Positions 17,119 through 26,527 of a stretch of DNA of 64,000 nt are shown in pieces. This DNA is from Celerinatantimonas sp046054165 (GTDB taxonomy: Bacteria; Pseudomonadota; Gammaproteobacteria; Enterobacterales; Celerinatantimonadaceae). The stretch covers positions 186,001 to 250,000 of the forward strand of contig NZ_JBFNXK010000003.1 in NCBI RefSeq assembly GCF_046054165.1. The letters are read 5' to 3'. Every line of letters starts with the position of its first letter. Position 1 is the stretch's first letter. Both the position numbers and the translations under genes were made by a program. Below the pieces are notes generated by a model. It did no database searches and was not told the origin of the DNA. It worked only from the letters and a program-made list of their open reading frames with translations.

Positions 17119-18000
17119 TTATTCACACCTGACGACCTTCCGATGGAACATCAAACTCAATGCTGGCCCCATGCATATGGCAACCAACATAATGGCTGAT
17201 CCCAGCAGTTGATTTGCAGATAATGGCTCTCCATTCATCGTGCCGAAAATAACCGCAAAAACCAAATCCATATTGAGTATTAAAGCGGTTTGGAGATTAC
17301 CGACTCTATTTTGATATTTCATTTGCAGATATAAACAAAAAGCTGACGATAAAACAGCGACAAATAGAATCGTCATCATCACCGGCATTGAAAGCAGCGA
17401 ATGCATATCATCCGTGTTCAAAGTAAAGCTCAATATCATTGCGCTAAAAAACAACTGATAAAAAACTAGAGTCACTCGATTCACATTAATAGTTTCAGCT
17501 AATTTACCCGTCAAAACAATCGAACACGCAATCGCTAGCGCTGAAGCGGCACCCCATAAATATCCCATGGATAACTGATTCGGATCGCCTCCTAAAATAA
17601 CCCAGGTTCCGATCACGGCTAATAGGATAGACAGTAAATCGACACGGTTATTTTTCTTCATTCTAAAAAGATATTGAACCATAGGAATAAAAGCCGCATT
17701 CAAAGAAACACAGAAAGCGGTCGATGCTGAATTCAGTATCTGTAAAGCCAGAGCTTGAGAAACTAGCGTCGCCGTTCCTAATAGACTCAATAACAAACAG
17801 ATGAATGCGGTCTTTTTATCAATGGTTTTTAAATATCGCCATGTAAATGGAAGCATCACGATCGTCGCCACAAGCATGCGGCCCCAAATGTAAGCCGTAG
17901 GCGAAATAGTTGACACAATATTATGCGTCAACGGAAATCCAGCCCCCCAAAAGACCGGAATTAACAAAAGAGCCAATAATGCTCTGATATCTAGAATCAT
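17119..18000 (-). CDS. EamA/DMT-family transporter
   Basis: This roughly 293-residue polytopic protein has two EamA repeats; the first opens LLLIPVFWGAGFPLTHNIV, with the family WGxxFP-type element. I start at ATG 18000; a TTG at 18018 adds six residues but has only a weak ribosome site. The substrate is unknown. It is a single gene, divergent from the AsmA-like gene. It is one of four DMT-family genes in this window. Confidence 0.87.
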   Translation of the reverse strand: MILDIRALLALLLIPVFWGAGFPLTHNIVSTISPTAYIWGRMLVATIVMLPFTWRYLKTIDKKTAFICLLLSLLGTATLVSQALALQILNSASTAFCVSLNAAFIPMVQYLFRMKKNNRVDLLSILLAVIGTWVILGGDPNQLSMGYLWGAASALAIACSIVLTGKLAETINVNRVTLVFYQLFFSAMILSFTLNTDDMHSLLSMPVMMTILFVAVLSSAFCLYLQMKYQNRVGNLQTALILNMDLVFAVIFGTMNGEPLSANQLLGSAIMLVAICMGPALSLMFHRKVVRCE

Positions 18001-18270
18001 AGATTTCACAACCCGCAATTAACGCGTCCCAACACTATCAGAGCTCGATGCCCAATCACCTTCTCAAATTTGAATTAAAAATAACAATAAATCACTCAGC
18101 ACGACCAAATAAATAAAGGGCAGCCAGCCGCCCTGCTTGATACGGATTGCCAGTGACTTCACAACCCTTTTATAAATCAAATATTCTACTAGCTATCCCC
18201 GATGGCTTGTTTTAATTTATGCTATCTATAAAAGTCACTACTTTTCATTCCATTGCGAGCTGATTTATCC

Positions 18271-20475
18271 ATGCGAAGACTCAAAGACTTTTTGTTTATT
18301 GTCGTTCTCATCGTTGTGGCCATTTTCACATTCGTGATCTTTTCATTCAACCCGGATCATTATCAGCAGCAAATTGAAAATTGGGCCGCCAAACAGGGCT
18401 GGCAACTTCATTATCAGCGCAGCTTCTGGCAGGTCAATCATCCGTTCGACTGGCATATTGATCATATTACCTTAGGGCATCCCGGTGTTTTCTCACTTTC
18501 AGCTGAACAGTTAGATCTGTCGGTTGACCCGATGGCCCTCTTTTCCGGAGTTCTGCAATTTAGTGATATTCGCTTGCAAGCACCGGTCGTAAAAATAGCA
18601 TTACAAGCCGCGCCCTATCAGCCCATCCATTTCCCATGGTTTAAAACCATTCGGATCACGCGCTCTCATGCGAATTCGGTTCATATGGACTGGCTCAATG
18701 CTGAGGGAAAAGCAGAACTCAGCCTGGAACAGGCGCAGTGGAAGCTTCGAAATGGGCAGTTCCAAGACTCCGATAACGGATATCATATGCAGGCCGATAT
18801 CATCGGTTCAGCTCAGAGGCTTCAGATCAACGATCACCAACTAGCTCAGCCTCAATGGCAACTGCACTTGGATGATGGTCATTGGAAAATCAATCAAGTT
18901 CAGCTGCCATTGGCCGGTGGACAACTCAGCGCGAGTGGCCAGTGGAATTCCGGCAAACTCTCATTGGATGAACTGACTTTAGACGCGATCAAATGGCAAC
19001 CTGATCAACTTCCTTCATGGTCAGCATCACTCTGGCCTGAGTTTCTCCATCAGGTGAATATTGAACAACTGAGCCTCAATAACGTTAACATTCAAACGCA
19101 AGTCCAGCAGCAACCTCTTGTGATCAATAGCCTCGATGGTCATATTAGCCATCTCCAGCTCAGCGCAAATGTATCTGATTGGCAAGCCCAAGATGCCCAA
19201 CTCACCGTCAATAATATGCTGTTATCCCAGCTGGTCCTCAATCAACTGCAACTGACCGGTTCGCTCACACAGCAGAACTGGAACATCGACAGTTTGGTCA
19301 GTGATTTTGCCGCAGGAACGCTCAATGCTTCGTTGAATTATCAGGCGAACACCCAACAACTTCATCTACATGAATTGTCGCTAAGCGACAGTGAGCTCAC
19401 CATATCTCCATCCCTGCAAAATGCCTGGCAGGCCTTTCAGGTATCCAACTGGCTGCAAACCATCACCCTCGATCAAGCCTCGCTGAACCATGTTAAACTC
19501 ATGGTTTCACTGCCCGATGTGGCGCTATCCGCGCAATCAATCCAAGGCTCGGTGAACCAGCTGACTCCATTTAGCCAAGGGCACTGGCAATCCTTATCTC
19601 AAATATGGAAGCCGGATACCACATTTTTTATGCAGATCCCGGTATTGGCATATCACGGACTGGTCTTGAGCCATCTGAGTATGGATATCGGCCCAACCCT
19701 AGCCGATCCCAATGCCGCAACAACGACACCTTCGTTACCTCATTTTAATTTTTACGCCGAACTGCCTCAGGGACAACTTCAATGGAGTGGTCAGATCGAC
19801 CTAAACCAACCCAATCGCCCCTGGCAAGGGGATTTATCCGGATTAATTCTAGATGTCAGCCCGCTGGCTCGCCTAACACCGTCCGCCGATTTTGAGCTCG
19901 GCGGCGATTTGGAACTCCAAGGCCATCTACAAGGTTCATTGACGCAAGGGCCAACAAGTTGGCAAGGGCAGCTTGAAACGAAAAGCACTCAACTGGCATT
20001 CAATCGAGATTTAAAACCGATCATTGATACGCTATTACAAAATCCCCGGCAGCAACTGCCGGCACATCGGCAACTGCTCAATAGCGGTCTGAGTGCCCTT
20101 TGGCAGAAAAGTACCGATATTCCAGAAGGTTCTACGGTGCTACAAAATCTCGATCTCAAAGCTTCACTGGAACAAGGACAGTTACAAGTTGATCAAACCA
20201 CGGTTTCCAGTGCGCCTTATGACTGGCTCATCAGCGGTCAAATCGATCTGGCCCATCAAACCTATAATGCTCTGGGATTTGGTATTACCGACGGCCAATG
20301 TGTGCTGCTCAATCGCATCATTGATGGGCCATGGCAGACCCCCCAAATCCGCATCGATCATTACCAATTGGATCAGAGCTATTTACCGTCTCAAGACCAA
20401 TTTGTTAAAGACCCGCAGGCGAGTGGTCGTTGTCAGAAAGCAGCAACTGAGCCTGTTCCAGCAAACAATCCCTGA
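18271..20475 (+). CDS. AsmA-family inner-membrane-anchored periplasmic protein
   Basis: This is a 734-residue protein with one N-terminal transmembrane helix (LFIVVLIVVAIFTFVIF). A long, beta-rich, Gln/Leu/Asp-rich periplasmic body follows, with many short repeated strands of the type WQLHLDDGHWKINQVQLPL and QLNLDLSxxxL. This is the AsmA/TamB-like architecture of phospholipid-transfer bridges between membranes. I use ATG 18271 with an upstream GAG; an in-frame TTG at 18253 is possible. Its last 71 bases overlap the 3' end of the convergent LysR gene. The precise AsmA subfamily (AsmA, YhjG, YdbH or YicH) was not assigned; the size is closest to AsmA/YhjG. Confidence 0.85.
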   Translation: MRRLKDFLFIVVLIVVAIFTFVIFSFNPDHYQQQIENWAAKQGWQLHYQRSFWQVNHPFDWHIDHITLGHPGVFSLSAEQLDLSVDPMALFSGVLQFSDIRLQAPVVKIALQAAPYQPIHFPWFKTIRITRSHANSVHMDWLNAEGKAELSLEQAQWKLRNGQFQDSDNGYHMQADIIGSAQRLQINDHQLAQPQWQLHLDDGHWKINQVQLPLAGGQLSASGQWNSGKLSLDELTLDAIKWQPDQLPSWSASLWPEFLHQVNIEQLSLNNVNIQTQVQQQPLVINSLDGHISHLQLSANVSDWQAQDAQLTVNNMLLSQLVLNQLQLTGSLTQQNWNIDSLVSDFAAGTLNASLNYQANTQQLHLHELSLSDSELTISPSLQNAWQAFQVSNWLQTITLDQASLNHVKLMVSLPDVALSAQSIQGSVNQLTPFSQGHWQSLSQIWKPDTTFFMQIPVLAYHGLVLSHLSMDIGPTLADPNAATTTPSLPHFNFYAELPQGQLQWSGQIDLNQPNRPWQGDLSGLILDVSPLARLTPSADFELGGDLELQGHLQGSLTQGPTSWQGQLETKSTQLAFNRDLKPIIDTLLQNPRQQLPAHRQLLNSGLSALWQKSTDIPEGSTVLQNLDLKASLEQGQLQVDQTTVSSAPYDWLISGQIDLAHQTYNALGFGITDGQCVLLNRIIDGPWQTPQIRIDHYQLDQSYLPSQDQFVKDPQASGRCQKAATEPVPANNP

Positions 20476-21319
20476 GTGGATCATTGCCGGAATCTTTACG
20501 CCAGACAAAATGAAACTGGCGCATGATATTTAAATCCGGCACCTTCAAAATGGCCAATTTCCCATCATAGTTATCTTTGGTCACCACCCGCTCTGGCAGG
20601 CAGCTCAGATAATTAGACTGTCCGACCAAGGCTAAGATGGTGGGTACATGGCTGAATTCCCGCCAGATATTCAGTTTGGAGAGTTTGCCGTAAATAGCAT
20701 TCATAAAAATCTCCCGAGTACCGGAGCCAGATTCCCGTAATACCCAACGCGCTTGGCTTAACTCCGCAAGCGATACCGCCGGTTGCTGCGCCAGTGGATG
20801 CCGAGCATTGGCAACAATCACCAGATGATCATCACACCAGTGACTCAGTTGCATTCGCGAATCGTCACAACGGCCTTCAATGACACCGACATTCAACTCG
20901 TGACTCAAAAGCGATTGCAAAACATGCTCACTATTGGATACCTGCGGGATCAACCGCAATTGGGGCACTTCATGTTCCAACCGACACACCAATCCAGGTA
21001 ACAATATTTCGGCGATCGTCTGACTGATCCCTAACATCAGCTCCCCAGAAAACAGATGCTGACCTTTAAATCCCTGTTCAATCTGACTGGCATCCAATAG
21101 TAACCGTCGGGCCCGAGGACGTAACCAGTGCCCCCAGGAATTGAGCACCAATCGTCGTCCAATCCGTTCAAAAAGAGGCTGTCCTAACTGTTGTTCTAAC
21201 TGAGCCAAAGCCATGCTGGCCGCCGACTGAGTTAAAGCCAGTTGACTGGCCGCATGACTCACGCTTCCCGTTTGTGCAATCGCATCAAATACCGCAATCT
21301 GTTTTAATGTAAAATTCAT
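20405..21319 (-). CDS. yeiE: LysR-family regulator, YeiE-like
   Basis: This is a 304-residue LysR protein with the N-terminal HTH (SVSHAASQLALTQSAASMALAQL) and a CysB-like effector domain (VLRESGSGTREIF near residue 190). It is divergent from a YeiH-type exporter 116 bases away, the same pairing as E. coli yeiE/yeiH, so it probably controls that gene. In enterics YeiE is linked to sulfite and iron responses. The 3' end overlaps the convergent AsmA-like gene by 71 bases, so the two transcripts are complementary there. Confidence 0.88.
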   Translation of the reverse strand: MNFTLKQIAVFDAIAQTGSVSHAASQLALTQSAASMALAQLEQQLGQPLFERIGRRLVLNSWGHWLRPRARRLLLDASQIEQGFKGQHLFSGELMLGISQTIAEILLPGLVCRLEHEVPQLRLIPQVSNSEHVLQSLLSHELNVGVIEGRCDDSRMQLSHWCDDHLVIVANARHPLAQQPAVSLAELSQARWVLRESGSGTREIFMNAIYGKLSKLNIWREFSHVPTILALVGQSNYLSCLPERVVTKDNYDGKLAILKVPDLNIMRQFHFVWRKDSGNDPLRDCLLEQAQLLLSDNDHSPAGL

Positions 21320-21435
21320 ATCAATTTTATTGATTATCTCTATCAGAAGTATTCGTTATTCTTATTAAAAATAATCCCATACACTCTGTTTTCCAAGTTA
21401 TTTCCTTCCGTTTTGGACACAAAGGAGTATGAGTC

Positions 21436-22449
21436 ATGAAACAATATTGGCCTGGATTAGTGATGACGTTTATCACATCCATCGTGGCTATCGCAATTTG
21501 CCGATGGCTCAATCAACAAGGGTGGCTGGGAATAAGTCCACTCATGTTAGGGCTTATTATTGGTTTGGTTATTGCCAATTCCCCCTTACATCGGTATCTG
21601 GATAAAACCCATATCGGGCTCCAGTTTGCGCAGAATAAATTATTACGCTTAGGGGTGATGTTGTTTGGCCTGCATATCACTGTACAACAGTTAATTGCCG
21701 TTGGCTGGCCGGGAATCGGTCTGGCTGCGGTCATGGTCACTTCAGTATTAGTCGTCGGCTATTTTGTCGGCACCCGAATACTGAAGCTCCCTTCTGAGCT
21801 TGCGCTCCTCACCGCATCCGGCTCGGCCATCTGTGGAGCGGCAGCGGTGATGGCCGTCGATCCCGTCATCAAACCTAAAGAAGAATACACCGTAGTCGCA
21901 GTCGCCACCGTCGTCATCTTCGGAACAATAGCCATGTTTGGCTATCCACTGTTGTTCCCACTGTTACATATGTCCACTTCGGCTTACGCGGCTCTGGTCG
22001 GCTCTACCGTTCATGAAGTCGCACAGGTGGTGGTCATTGGGGAAAGTATCAGTCCACAGGCAGCCAACATTGCCGTCATTGTCAAACTGGCTCGGGTCAT
22101 GCTATTAGCTCCAGTGTTATTAATCCTAAGCTACTTGTGGCAACGTCGTCTGGCCCGTCAAGCCACACAGACTCAACGCGGTAAAATTACCATTCCTTGG
22201 TTTGCCTTTGGCTTTATTGCCGTGGTGCTCCTCAATGGTTATCTGCCACTCAATCACGGTCTTCGTGAAGGGTTACTACAATTTGATACCTTAGTACTGG
22301 CTATGGCCATGTCGGCATTAGGTTTTCATACCCGTTTGGCCAATATTCGGGCCAGCAGCGCTAAAGCACTATTGCTGGCTCTTGGATTATTCATGATGAT
22401 GATTACGATTTCATCAACACTCATCCACTTTTTTTGGCCGGCAGCTTAA
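21436..22449 (+). CDS. yeiH: YeiH/UPF0324-family putative sulfate exporter
   Basis: This 337-residue integral membrane protein has about ten helices. UPF0324 signatures are visible: LGVMLFGLHITVQQLIAVG, SGSAICGAAAVMA and GSTVHEVAQVVVIGE. The family is proposed to export sulfate or related anions. Divergent pairing with the YeiE-like regulator supports the assignment. AAAGGAGTATGAGTC gives a good ribosome site for ATG 21436. Its 3' end overlaps the convergent yiiD by 36 bases. Confidence 0.92.
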   Translation: MKQYWPGLVMTFITSIVAIAICRWLNQQGWLGISPLMLGLIIGLVIANSPLHRYLDKTHIGLQFAQNKLLRLGVMLFGLHITVQQLIAVGWPGIGLAAVMVTSVLVVGYFVGTRILKLPSELALLTASGSAICGAAAVMAVDPVIKPKEEYTVVAVATVVIFGTIAMFGYPLLFPLLHMSTSAYAALVGSTVHEVAQVVVIGESISPQAANIAVIVKLARVMLLAPVLLILSYLWQRRLARQATQTQRGKITIPWFAFGFIAVVLLNGYLPLNHGLREGLLQFDTLVLAMAMSALGFHTRLANIRASSAKALLLALGLFMMMITISSTLIHFFWPAA

Positions 22450-23349
22450 TCGCCGTAACAAGAATAAACCTTCAAATTCAGCCGCGACTCGTTCACCGCT
22501 ATAGAGTTTAACGGCAATTTTGAAGCGGCTTCGAGAGTGCCCTGGCGTCAGGGCACTCGCTATATTTTCAACCTGGGAGCGTGCAGCACGAGCTCGACAA
22601 TCCCCATGAATGGGGCGACGATGACGAATGCTGCCATCAATCAGAACAATCTCCGCCTCCATTTGTAACTCTTGAAGCGCGATCCATAATAGCGACCATC
22701 CGGTCAAAACCGCTTGGCAATAACTACTTCCGGCAAACATAGACGATGCATACGCATTGGTGTTTCCCCCAAAGGATAAACTGGTTTCCAACCGCTCTTG
22801 ATCATAATGGGTCAACTTAATCCCAATTTTTTCACTCAGCGGGATCCGTTTATAAATCTCCTGATAAAGCTGTTCACATAACTCCGGGCTGCGCACAAAA
22901 TGACAAGGCTCATCCAGCATCTTTACCATCTGCTGCAAAAACATGTTCGCTTTGTGATAATGCGGATCGCCATCCGGGTTGTATCCCGCCTGAGAGAAAA
23001 ACTCAAGTGATCGCTGATCCCGGGCCGTCAACACAATCCGTTGCACGCCTTCATCCAAAGCCGCCTGTTCCAATGCTCTCATCAACATCAGACCCAATCC
23101 CTGTTGGCGATGCCCTGGGCTCACTGCGATATGTCGGATCAGCGCTTCTTTATCACTGATAAAAATCCGGCCAACCGCCACAATTTGATCCTCATCACTC
23201 ACCACCATCCGATGCATACTATAAGCATCGTAGGCATCCCGTTCACTGCCAGCCGGTAGATGTAAAAGCTTATTGATCATCTCATAGCGAAACTGAAAAT
23301 AGCGTTCCAGCTGCTCTTCACTTTCAGGAATAACAATCTGAAATCCCAT
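22414..23349 (-). CDS. yiiD: bifunctional GNAT / thioesterase-fold protein YiiD
   Basis: This is a 311-residue two-domain protein. Residues about 1-150 form a GNAT acetyltransferase (acetyl-CoA loop HIAVSPGHRQQGLGLMLM near residue 75). Residues about 155-305 form a YiiD-type hot-dog thioesterase domain (FGGNTNAYASSMFAGSSY). E. coli YiiD has the same fusion and lies next to dtd, as here. The E. coli protein has been tied to early fatty-acid synthesis, but I treat the substrate as open. It is the third gene of a yihY-dtd-yiiD unit. Confidence 0.92.
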   Translation of the reverse strand: MGFQIVIPESEEQLERYFQFRYEMINKLLHLPAGSERDAYDAYSMHRMVVSDEDQIVAVGRIFISDKEALIRHIAVSPGHRQQGLGLMLMRALEQAALDEGVQRIVLTARDQRSLEFFSQAGYNPDGDPHYHKANMFLQQMVKMLDEPCHFVRSPELCEQLYQEIYKRIPLSEKIGIKLTHYDQERLETSLSFGGNTNAYASSMFAGSSYCQAVLTGWSLLWIALQELQMEAEIVLIDGSIRHRRPIHGDCRARAARSQVENIASALTPGHSRSRFKIAVKLYSGERVAAEFEGLFLLRRLSCRPKKVDEC

Positions 23350-23374
23350 ATGCTCTCTCCTTGATCGGGGCGAG

Positions 23375-23812
23375 TTAAACCTGCAGCCAAAACGTCATTG
23401 GGCCATCGTTAACCAGTTCCACCTGCATATCAGCGCCAAATTCACCGGTTGCAACACGAAGCCCGTAATCCTGACAAATCTCACAAAAGCGCCGATAATA
23501 ACGTTCAGCCATCTCCGGTTGTGCCGCCAACGAAAAACCGGGACGTAACCCTTTGTGAGTATCCGCGCATAACGTAAACTGAGAAACGATCAACAATTCA
23601 CCGCCGATCTGCTGCACATTGAGGTTGGTTTTTCCCTGAGCATCAGCAAAAATCCGGTAATGACAAACTTTCCGGGCGAGTTCTGCCAATTTAGATTTAT
23701 TATCACCTTGCTCAACTCCCAACAATACCAGTAATCCCTGGGAGACTTGACCAATTGTCTGGCCATTGACGGCCACTGAAGCCCGGCTAACACGTTGTAT
23801 TAATGCAATCAT
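23375..23812 (-). CDS. dtd: D-aminoacyl-tRNA deacylase
   Basis: This 145-residue protein matches Dtd in length and motifs: SQFTLCAD near residue 77 and the C-terminal NDGPMTFWLQV carrying the Gly-cisPro pocket. It removes D-amino acids (and glycine from tRNA-Ala) mischarged on tRNA. It lies nine bases after yihY and 25 bases before yiiD, the conserved gammaproteobacterial order. Confidence 0.98.
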   Translation of the reverse strand: MIALIQRVSRASVAVNGQTIGQVSQGLLVLLGVEQGDNKSKLAELARKVCHYRIFADAQGKTNLNVQQIGGELLIVSQFTLCADTHKGLRPGFSLAAQPEMAERYYRRFCEICQDYGLRVATGEFGADMQVELVNDGPMTFWLQV

Positions 23813-23821
23813 ATTCTTCCA

Positions 23822-24682
23822 TTATGGCGACACTTCTGGCTCATGTTGCTCGAATTCATCCAGAGCAGCACTCCACTCGGCTCCCAGCAATACGATAATC
23901 CAACTCAGATAAACCCAGAAAAATAAAATAGGGATCACGGCCATTGCGCCATAAATCACCTGGTAGGAATTAAATGACGCCAAATAAAGTGCAAATCCCC
24001 GTTTACTTAATTCAAACAATATACCGGCAATCAACGCGCCTGCAAATGCATGCGAAAGGCGAACCCGCTTATTCGGCATAATGAGGTAAAGTAACATAAA
24101 AGCAACTGTGGATAGTCCGAAGGGGATCAATCTAAACAACGTTTGCCACAGCCCCCCCAACGCTTCACTGTGGAAAAATTCCAGCGAAAAAATATAAGAG
24201 CTGACCGCTAAACTTGCCCCCACCAACACGGGCCCCAGCGTTAAAATCATCCAGTAAGTCGGCAATGCTCGCACTAAATTCCGGCTTCGGGTTCGCCGCC
24301 AAATTCGATTCAGGCTATTTTCAACCGAGGCGATCAGCATCACGGCCACAACTAACAGGAATACCCCACCAATCGTCGTGGTCCGGTTAGCATTGGCCAC
24401 AAACTGATTCACCTGAGTACGGATCACATCGGTAGCAGTCGGAACGAAGTTACTAAATAGCAGTTCTTCCAACGTTTCCTGTACCCCAGAAAATGCCGGC
24501 ACCGCACTGATAATAGAAAAAACGACCGCGATCATCGGCACTAACGATAACAAGGTGGTATAGGCCAACGCCCCGGCCATGGTGGTCAACCGATCATCAC
24601 AGATCCGCTTCCAGACAAACGTTATAAATTCTAGTCCGTGACTTCGCCAATATTCTAGCCAGCGAATGAATCGATTTTTCAT
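23822..24682 (-). CDS. yihY: YihY/BrkB-family inner membrane protein
   Basis: This 286-residue protein has about six transmembrane helices. The family start is DDRLTTMAGALAYTTLLSLVPMIAVVFSI. Later motifs include SVENSLNRIWR and the C-terminal WVYLSWIIVLLGAEWSAALDE. It is homologous to E. coli YihY, once mislabelled RNase BN. Molecular function is unknown; a transport or barrier role is likely. It heads the yihY-dtd-yiiD operon, as in E. coli. Confidence 0.95.
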   Translation of the reverse strand: MKNRFIRWLEYWRSHGLEFITFVWKRICDDRLTTMAGALAYTTLLSLVPMIAVVFSIISAVPAFSGVQETLEELLFSNFVPTATDVIRTQVNQFVANANRTTTIGGVFLLVVAVMLIASVENSLNRIWRRTRSRNLVRALPTYWMILTLGPVLVGASLAVSSYIFSLEFFHSEALGGLWQTLFRLIPFGLSTVAFMLLYLIMPNKRVRLSHAFAGALIAGILFELSKRGFALYLASFNSYQVIYGAMAVIPILFFWVYLSWIIVLLGAEWSAALDEFEQHEPEVSP

Positions 24683-24935
24683 GTTTATTCCTTCCGTTAA
24701 CCTGAAAGCCAGATCATAAAATAAAACACTAGTAAAAACATAATGTTCTACATGTCATCGTGATGACATTTCCATATTCATTTTAGCTGTATGTTTCTCG
24801 AAGCCACAGAACGATCCACCTTTTCTGTTTATCTTTGAGGTCCATTTTATATCGATTAATTTTTGAACCACATCACAGTTTTTGTTAGAATCGCGCTCTT
24901 TTTGCACCCATTCTGAAGAAACGGAATAAATCAAT

Positions 24936-26489
24936 ATGTTTGAATTCCCTAAGTTTAGCGGAGTTTCACTGCGCTCTGACTTTCTCTCCGGACTCACCGT
25001 TGCGCTGGCACTGGTCCCAGAAGCCGTCGCTTTTGCCTTCGTCGCCGGAGTTGGTCCGCTGACAGGCCTGTATGCAGCCGCCATCATCGGTTTTATCACC
25101 GCCTTGCTCGGAGGACGGCCCGGGATGATCTCCGGCGCAACCGGTGCGGTTGCCGTGGTCATCGTGGCACTGGTCCACCAACAGGGTCCAGAATATCTGT
25201 TTGCTACAGTCATTCTGATGGGATGCATTCAAATTTTGGCCGGTATTCTCAGACTGGGTAAATTCATCCGGATGGTGCCCCACTCCGTCATGCTTGGCTT
25301 TGTAAATGGCTTAGCCATTGTGATTTTTTTAGCCCAGTTAAACCAGTTTAAAGTCGTTGATCATCTGGGAGTGAGTCACTGGATGCAAGGCAGCGCACTA
25401 CGCAATATGTTGATTTTAGTCGCTATCACCATGTTAATTATTCACTTTTTACCTAAATTGACTAAAGCCGTTCCCGCATCACTGGTCGCCATTATTGCGG
25501 TTACACTCATTGACTTCGGATTTAACTTACACACTCGAACCGTCGTCGATTTTCTGCAAGAGATGACCGGAGATATCCATGCAACCATTGCTGGCGGGTG
25601 GCCGTCATTTCATATTCCCAATGTGCCTCTGAATTTAGAAACTATAAAAATAGTACTGCCTTATTCCGCAATTTTAGCGGGCGTCGGACTGATTGAATCA
25701 CTGCTCACGCTCACGGTGATTGATGAAATGACCGAAACCCGAGGACGTAGTAACCGAGAATGTATGGGACAAGGGCTCGCCAATATTGTCACTGGTTTAT
25801 TCGGCGGCATGGGCGGTTGTGCCATGATCGGCCAGAGCATGATTAACATCCGCTCCGGAGGTCGAGGCCGACTTTCAGGACTCACTGCGGCCATTGGATT
25901 AATGTGCTTTATTTTGTTTGCATCCAGCCTGATTGAAATGATCCCGATTGCAGCACTGGTGGGGGTGATGTTTATGGTAGTTCTGGGCACATTTGAATGG
26001 TCAAGCTTACGCCTGTATAACAAAGTTCCGACATCTGACTTTCTGGTTATTGTTTTAGTCTCCGTCGTGACTATTTTCACTGATCTAGCCATTGCCGTAT
26101 TTGTCGGAGTTGTCATCTCGGCACTGGTTTTTGCCTGGAAACATGCCAAGCAGATCACGGCAGAAACAACTGAAGAATCCCAGCAACGAATTTACCGACT
26201 CCAGGGCCCACTTTTTTTCAGCTCCACCCAGAATTTTCTCGATTTATTTACCATTCAGACGGACCCTGAACATGTCATTATCGATTTTGCCCAAGCCCGG
26301 GTCTGTGATCATTCGGCCATCGAAGCCATCGATACCTTAGCGGAACGTTATCAAAAAGCCGGGAAAAAAGTTTCACTAAGGCATCTGAGCGCGGATTGCC
26401 AAAAACTCATGAAACGAGCGGGGAGTCTCATTGAAGTCAATATTATCGACGATCCACGTTATTATGTGGCCGACGATTCATTGGCCTAA
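24936..26489 (+). CDS. SulP-family anion transporter with STAS domain
   Basis: This 517-residue protein has an 11-14 helix SLC26/SulP core (LSGLTVALALVPEAVAFAFVAGVGPL near the start, then ISGATGAVAVVIVALV). The C-terminal STAS domain runs from about residue 415 to the end (FFSSTQNFLDLF, then VIIDFAQARVCDHSAIEAID). Members move sulfate, bicarbonate or dicarboxylates; the variant here is the short, carbonic-anhydrase-free type. The GAAGAAACGGAA leader gives a weak ribosome site. It is a single gene, convergent with the ParB-like gene. Confidence 0.93.
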   Translation: MFEFPKFSGVSLRSDFLSGLTVALALVPEAVAFAFVAGVGPLTGLYAAAIIGFITALLGGRPGMISGATGAVAVVIVALVHQQGPEYLFATVILMGCIQILAGILRLGKFIRMVPHSVMLGFVNGLAIVIFLAQLNQFKVVDHLGVSHWMQGSALRNMLILVAITMLIIHFLPKLTKAVPASLVAIIAVTLIDFGFNLHTRTVVDFLQEMTGDIHATIAGGWPSFHIPNVPLNLETIKIVLPYSAILAGVGLIESLLTLTVIDEMTETRGRSNRECMGQGLANIVTGLFGGMGGCAMIGQSMINIRSGGRGRLSGLTAAIGLMCFILFASSLIEMIPIAALVGVMFMVVLGTFEWSSLRLYNKVPTSDFLVIVLVSVVTIFTDLAIAVFVGVVISALVFAWKHAKQITAETTEESQQRIYRLQGPLFFSSTQNFLDLFTIQTDPEHVIIDFAQARVCDHSAIEAIDTLAERYQKAGKKVSLRHLSADCQKLMKRAGSLIEVNIIDDPRYYVADDSLA

Positions 26490-26527
26490 GGACGATGGAT
26501 CGTTGTTCATGGTTGATTTTTATTAAA

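Noticed and set aside
24755..25283. Two long antisense ORFs at the start of the SulP gene
   Set aside because: They are in frames opposite to a clear membrane transporter and have low-complexity, Thr/Ala/Pro-rich or Gly/Asp-rich translations typical of shadows.
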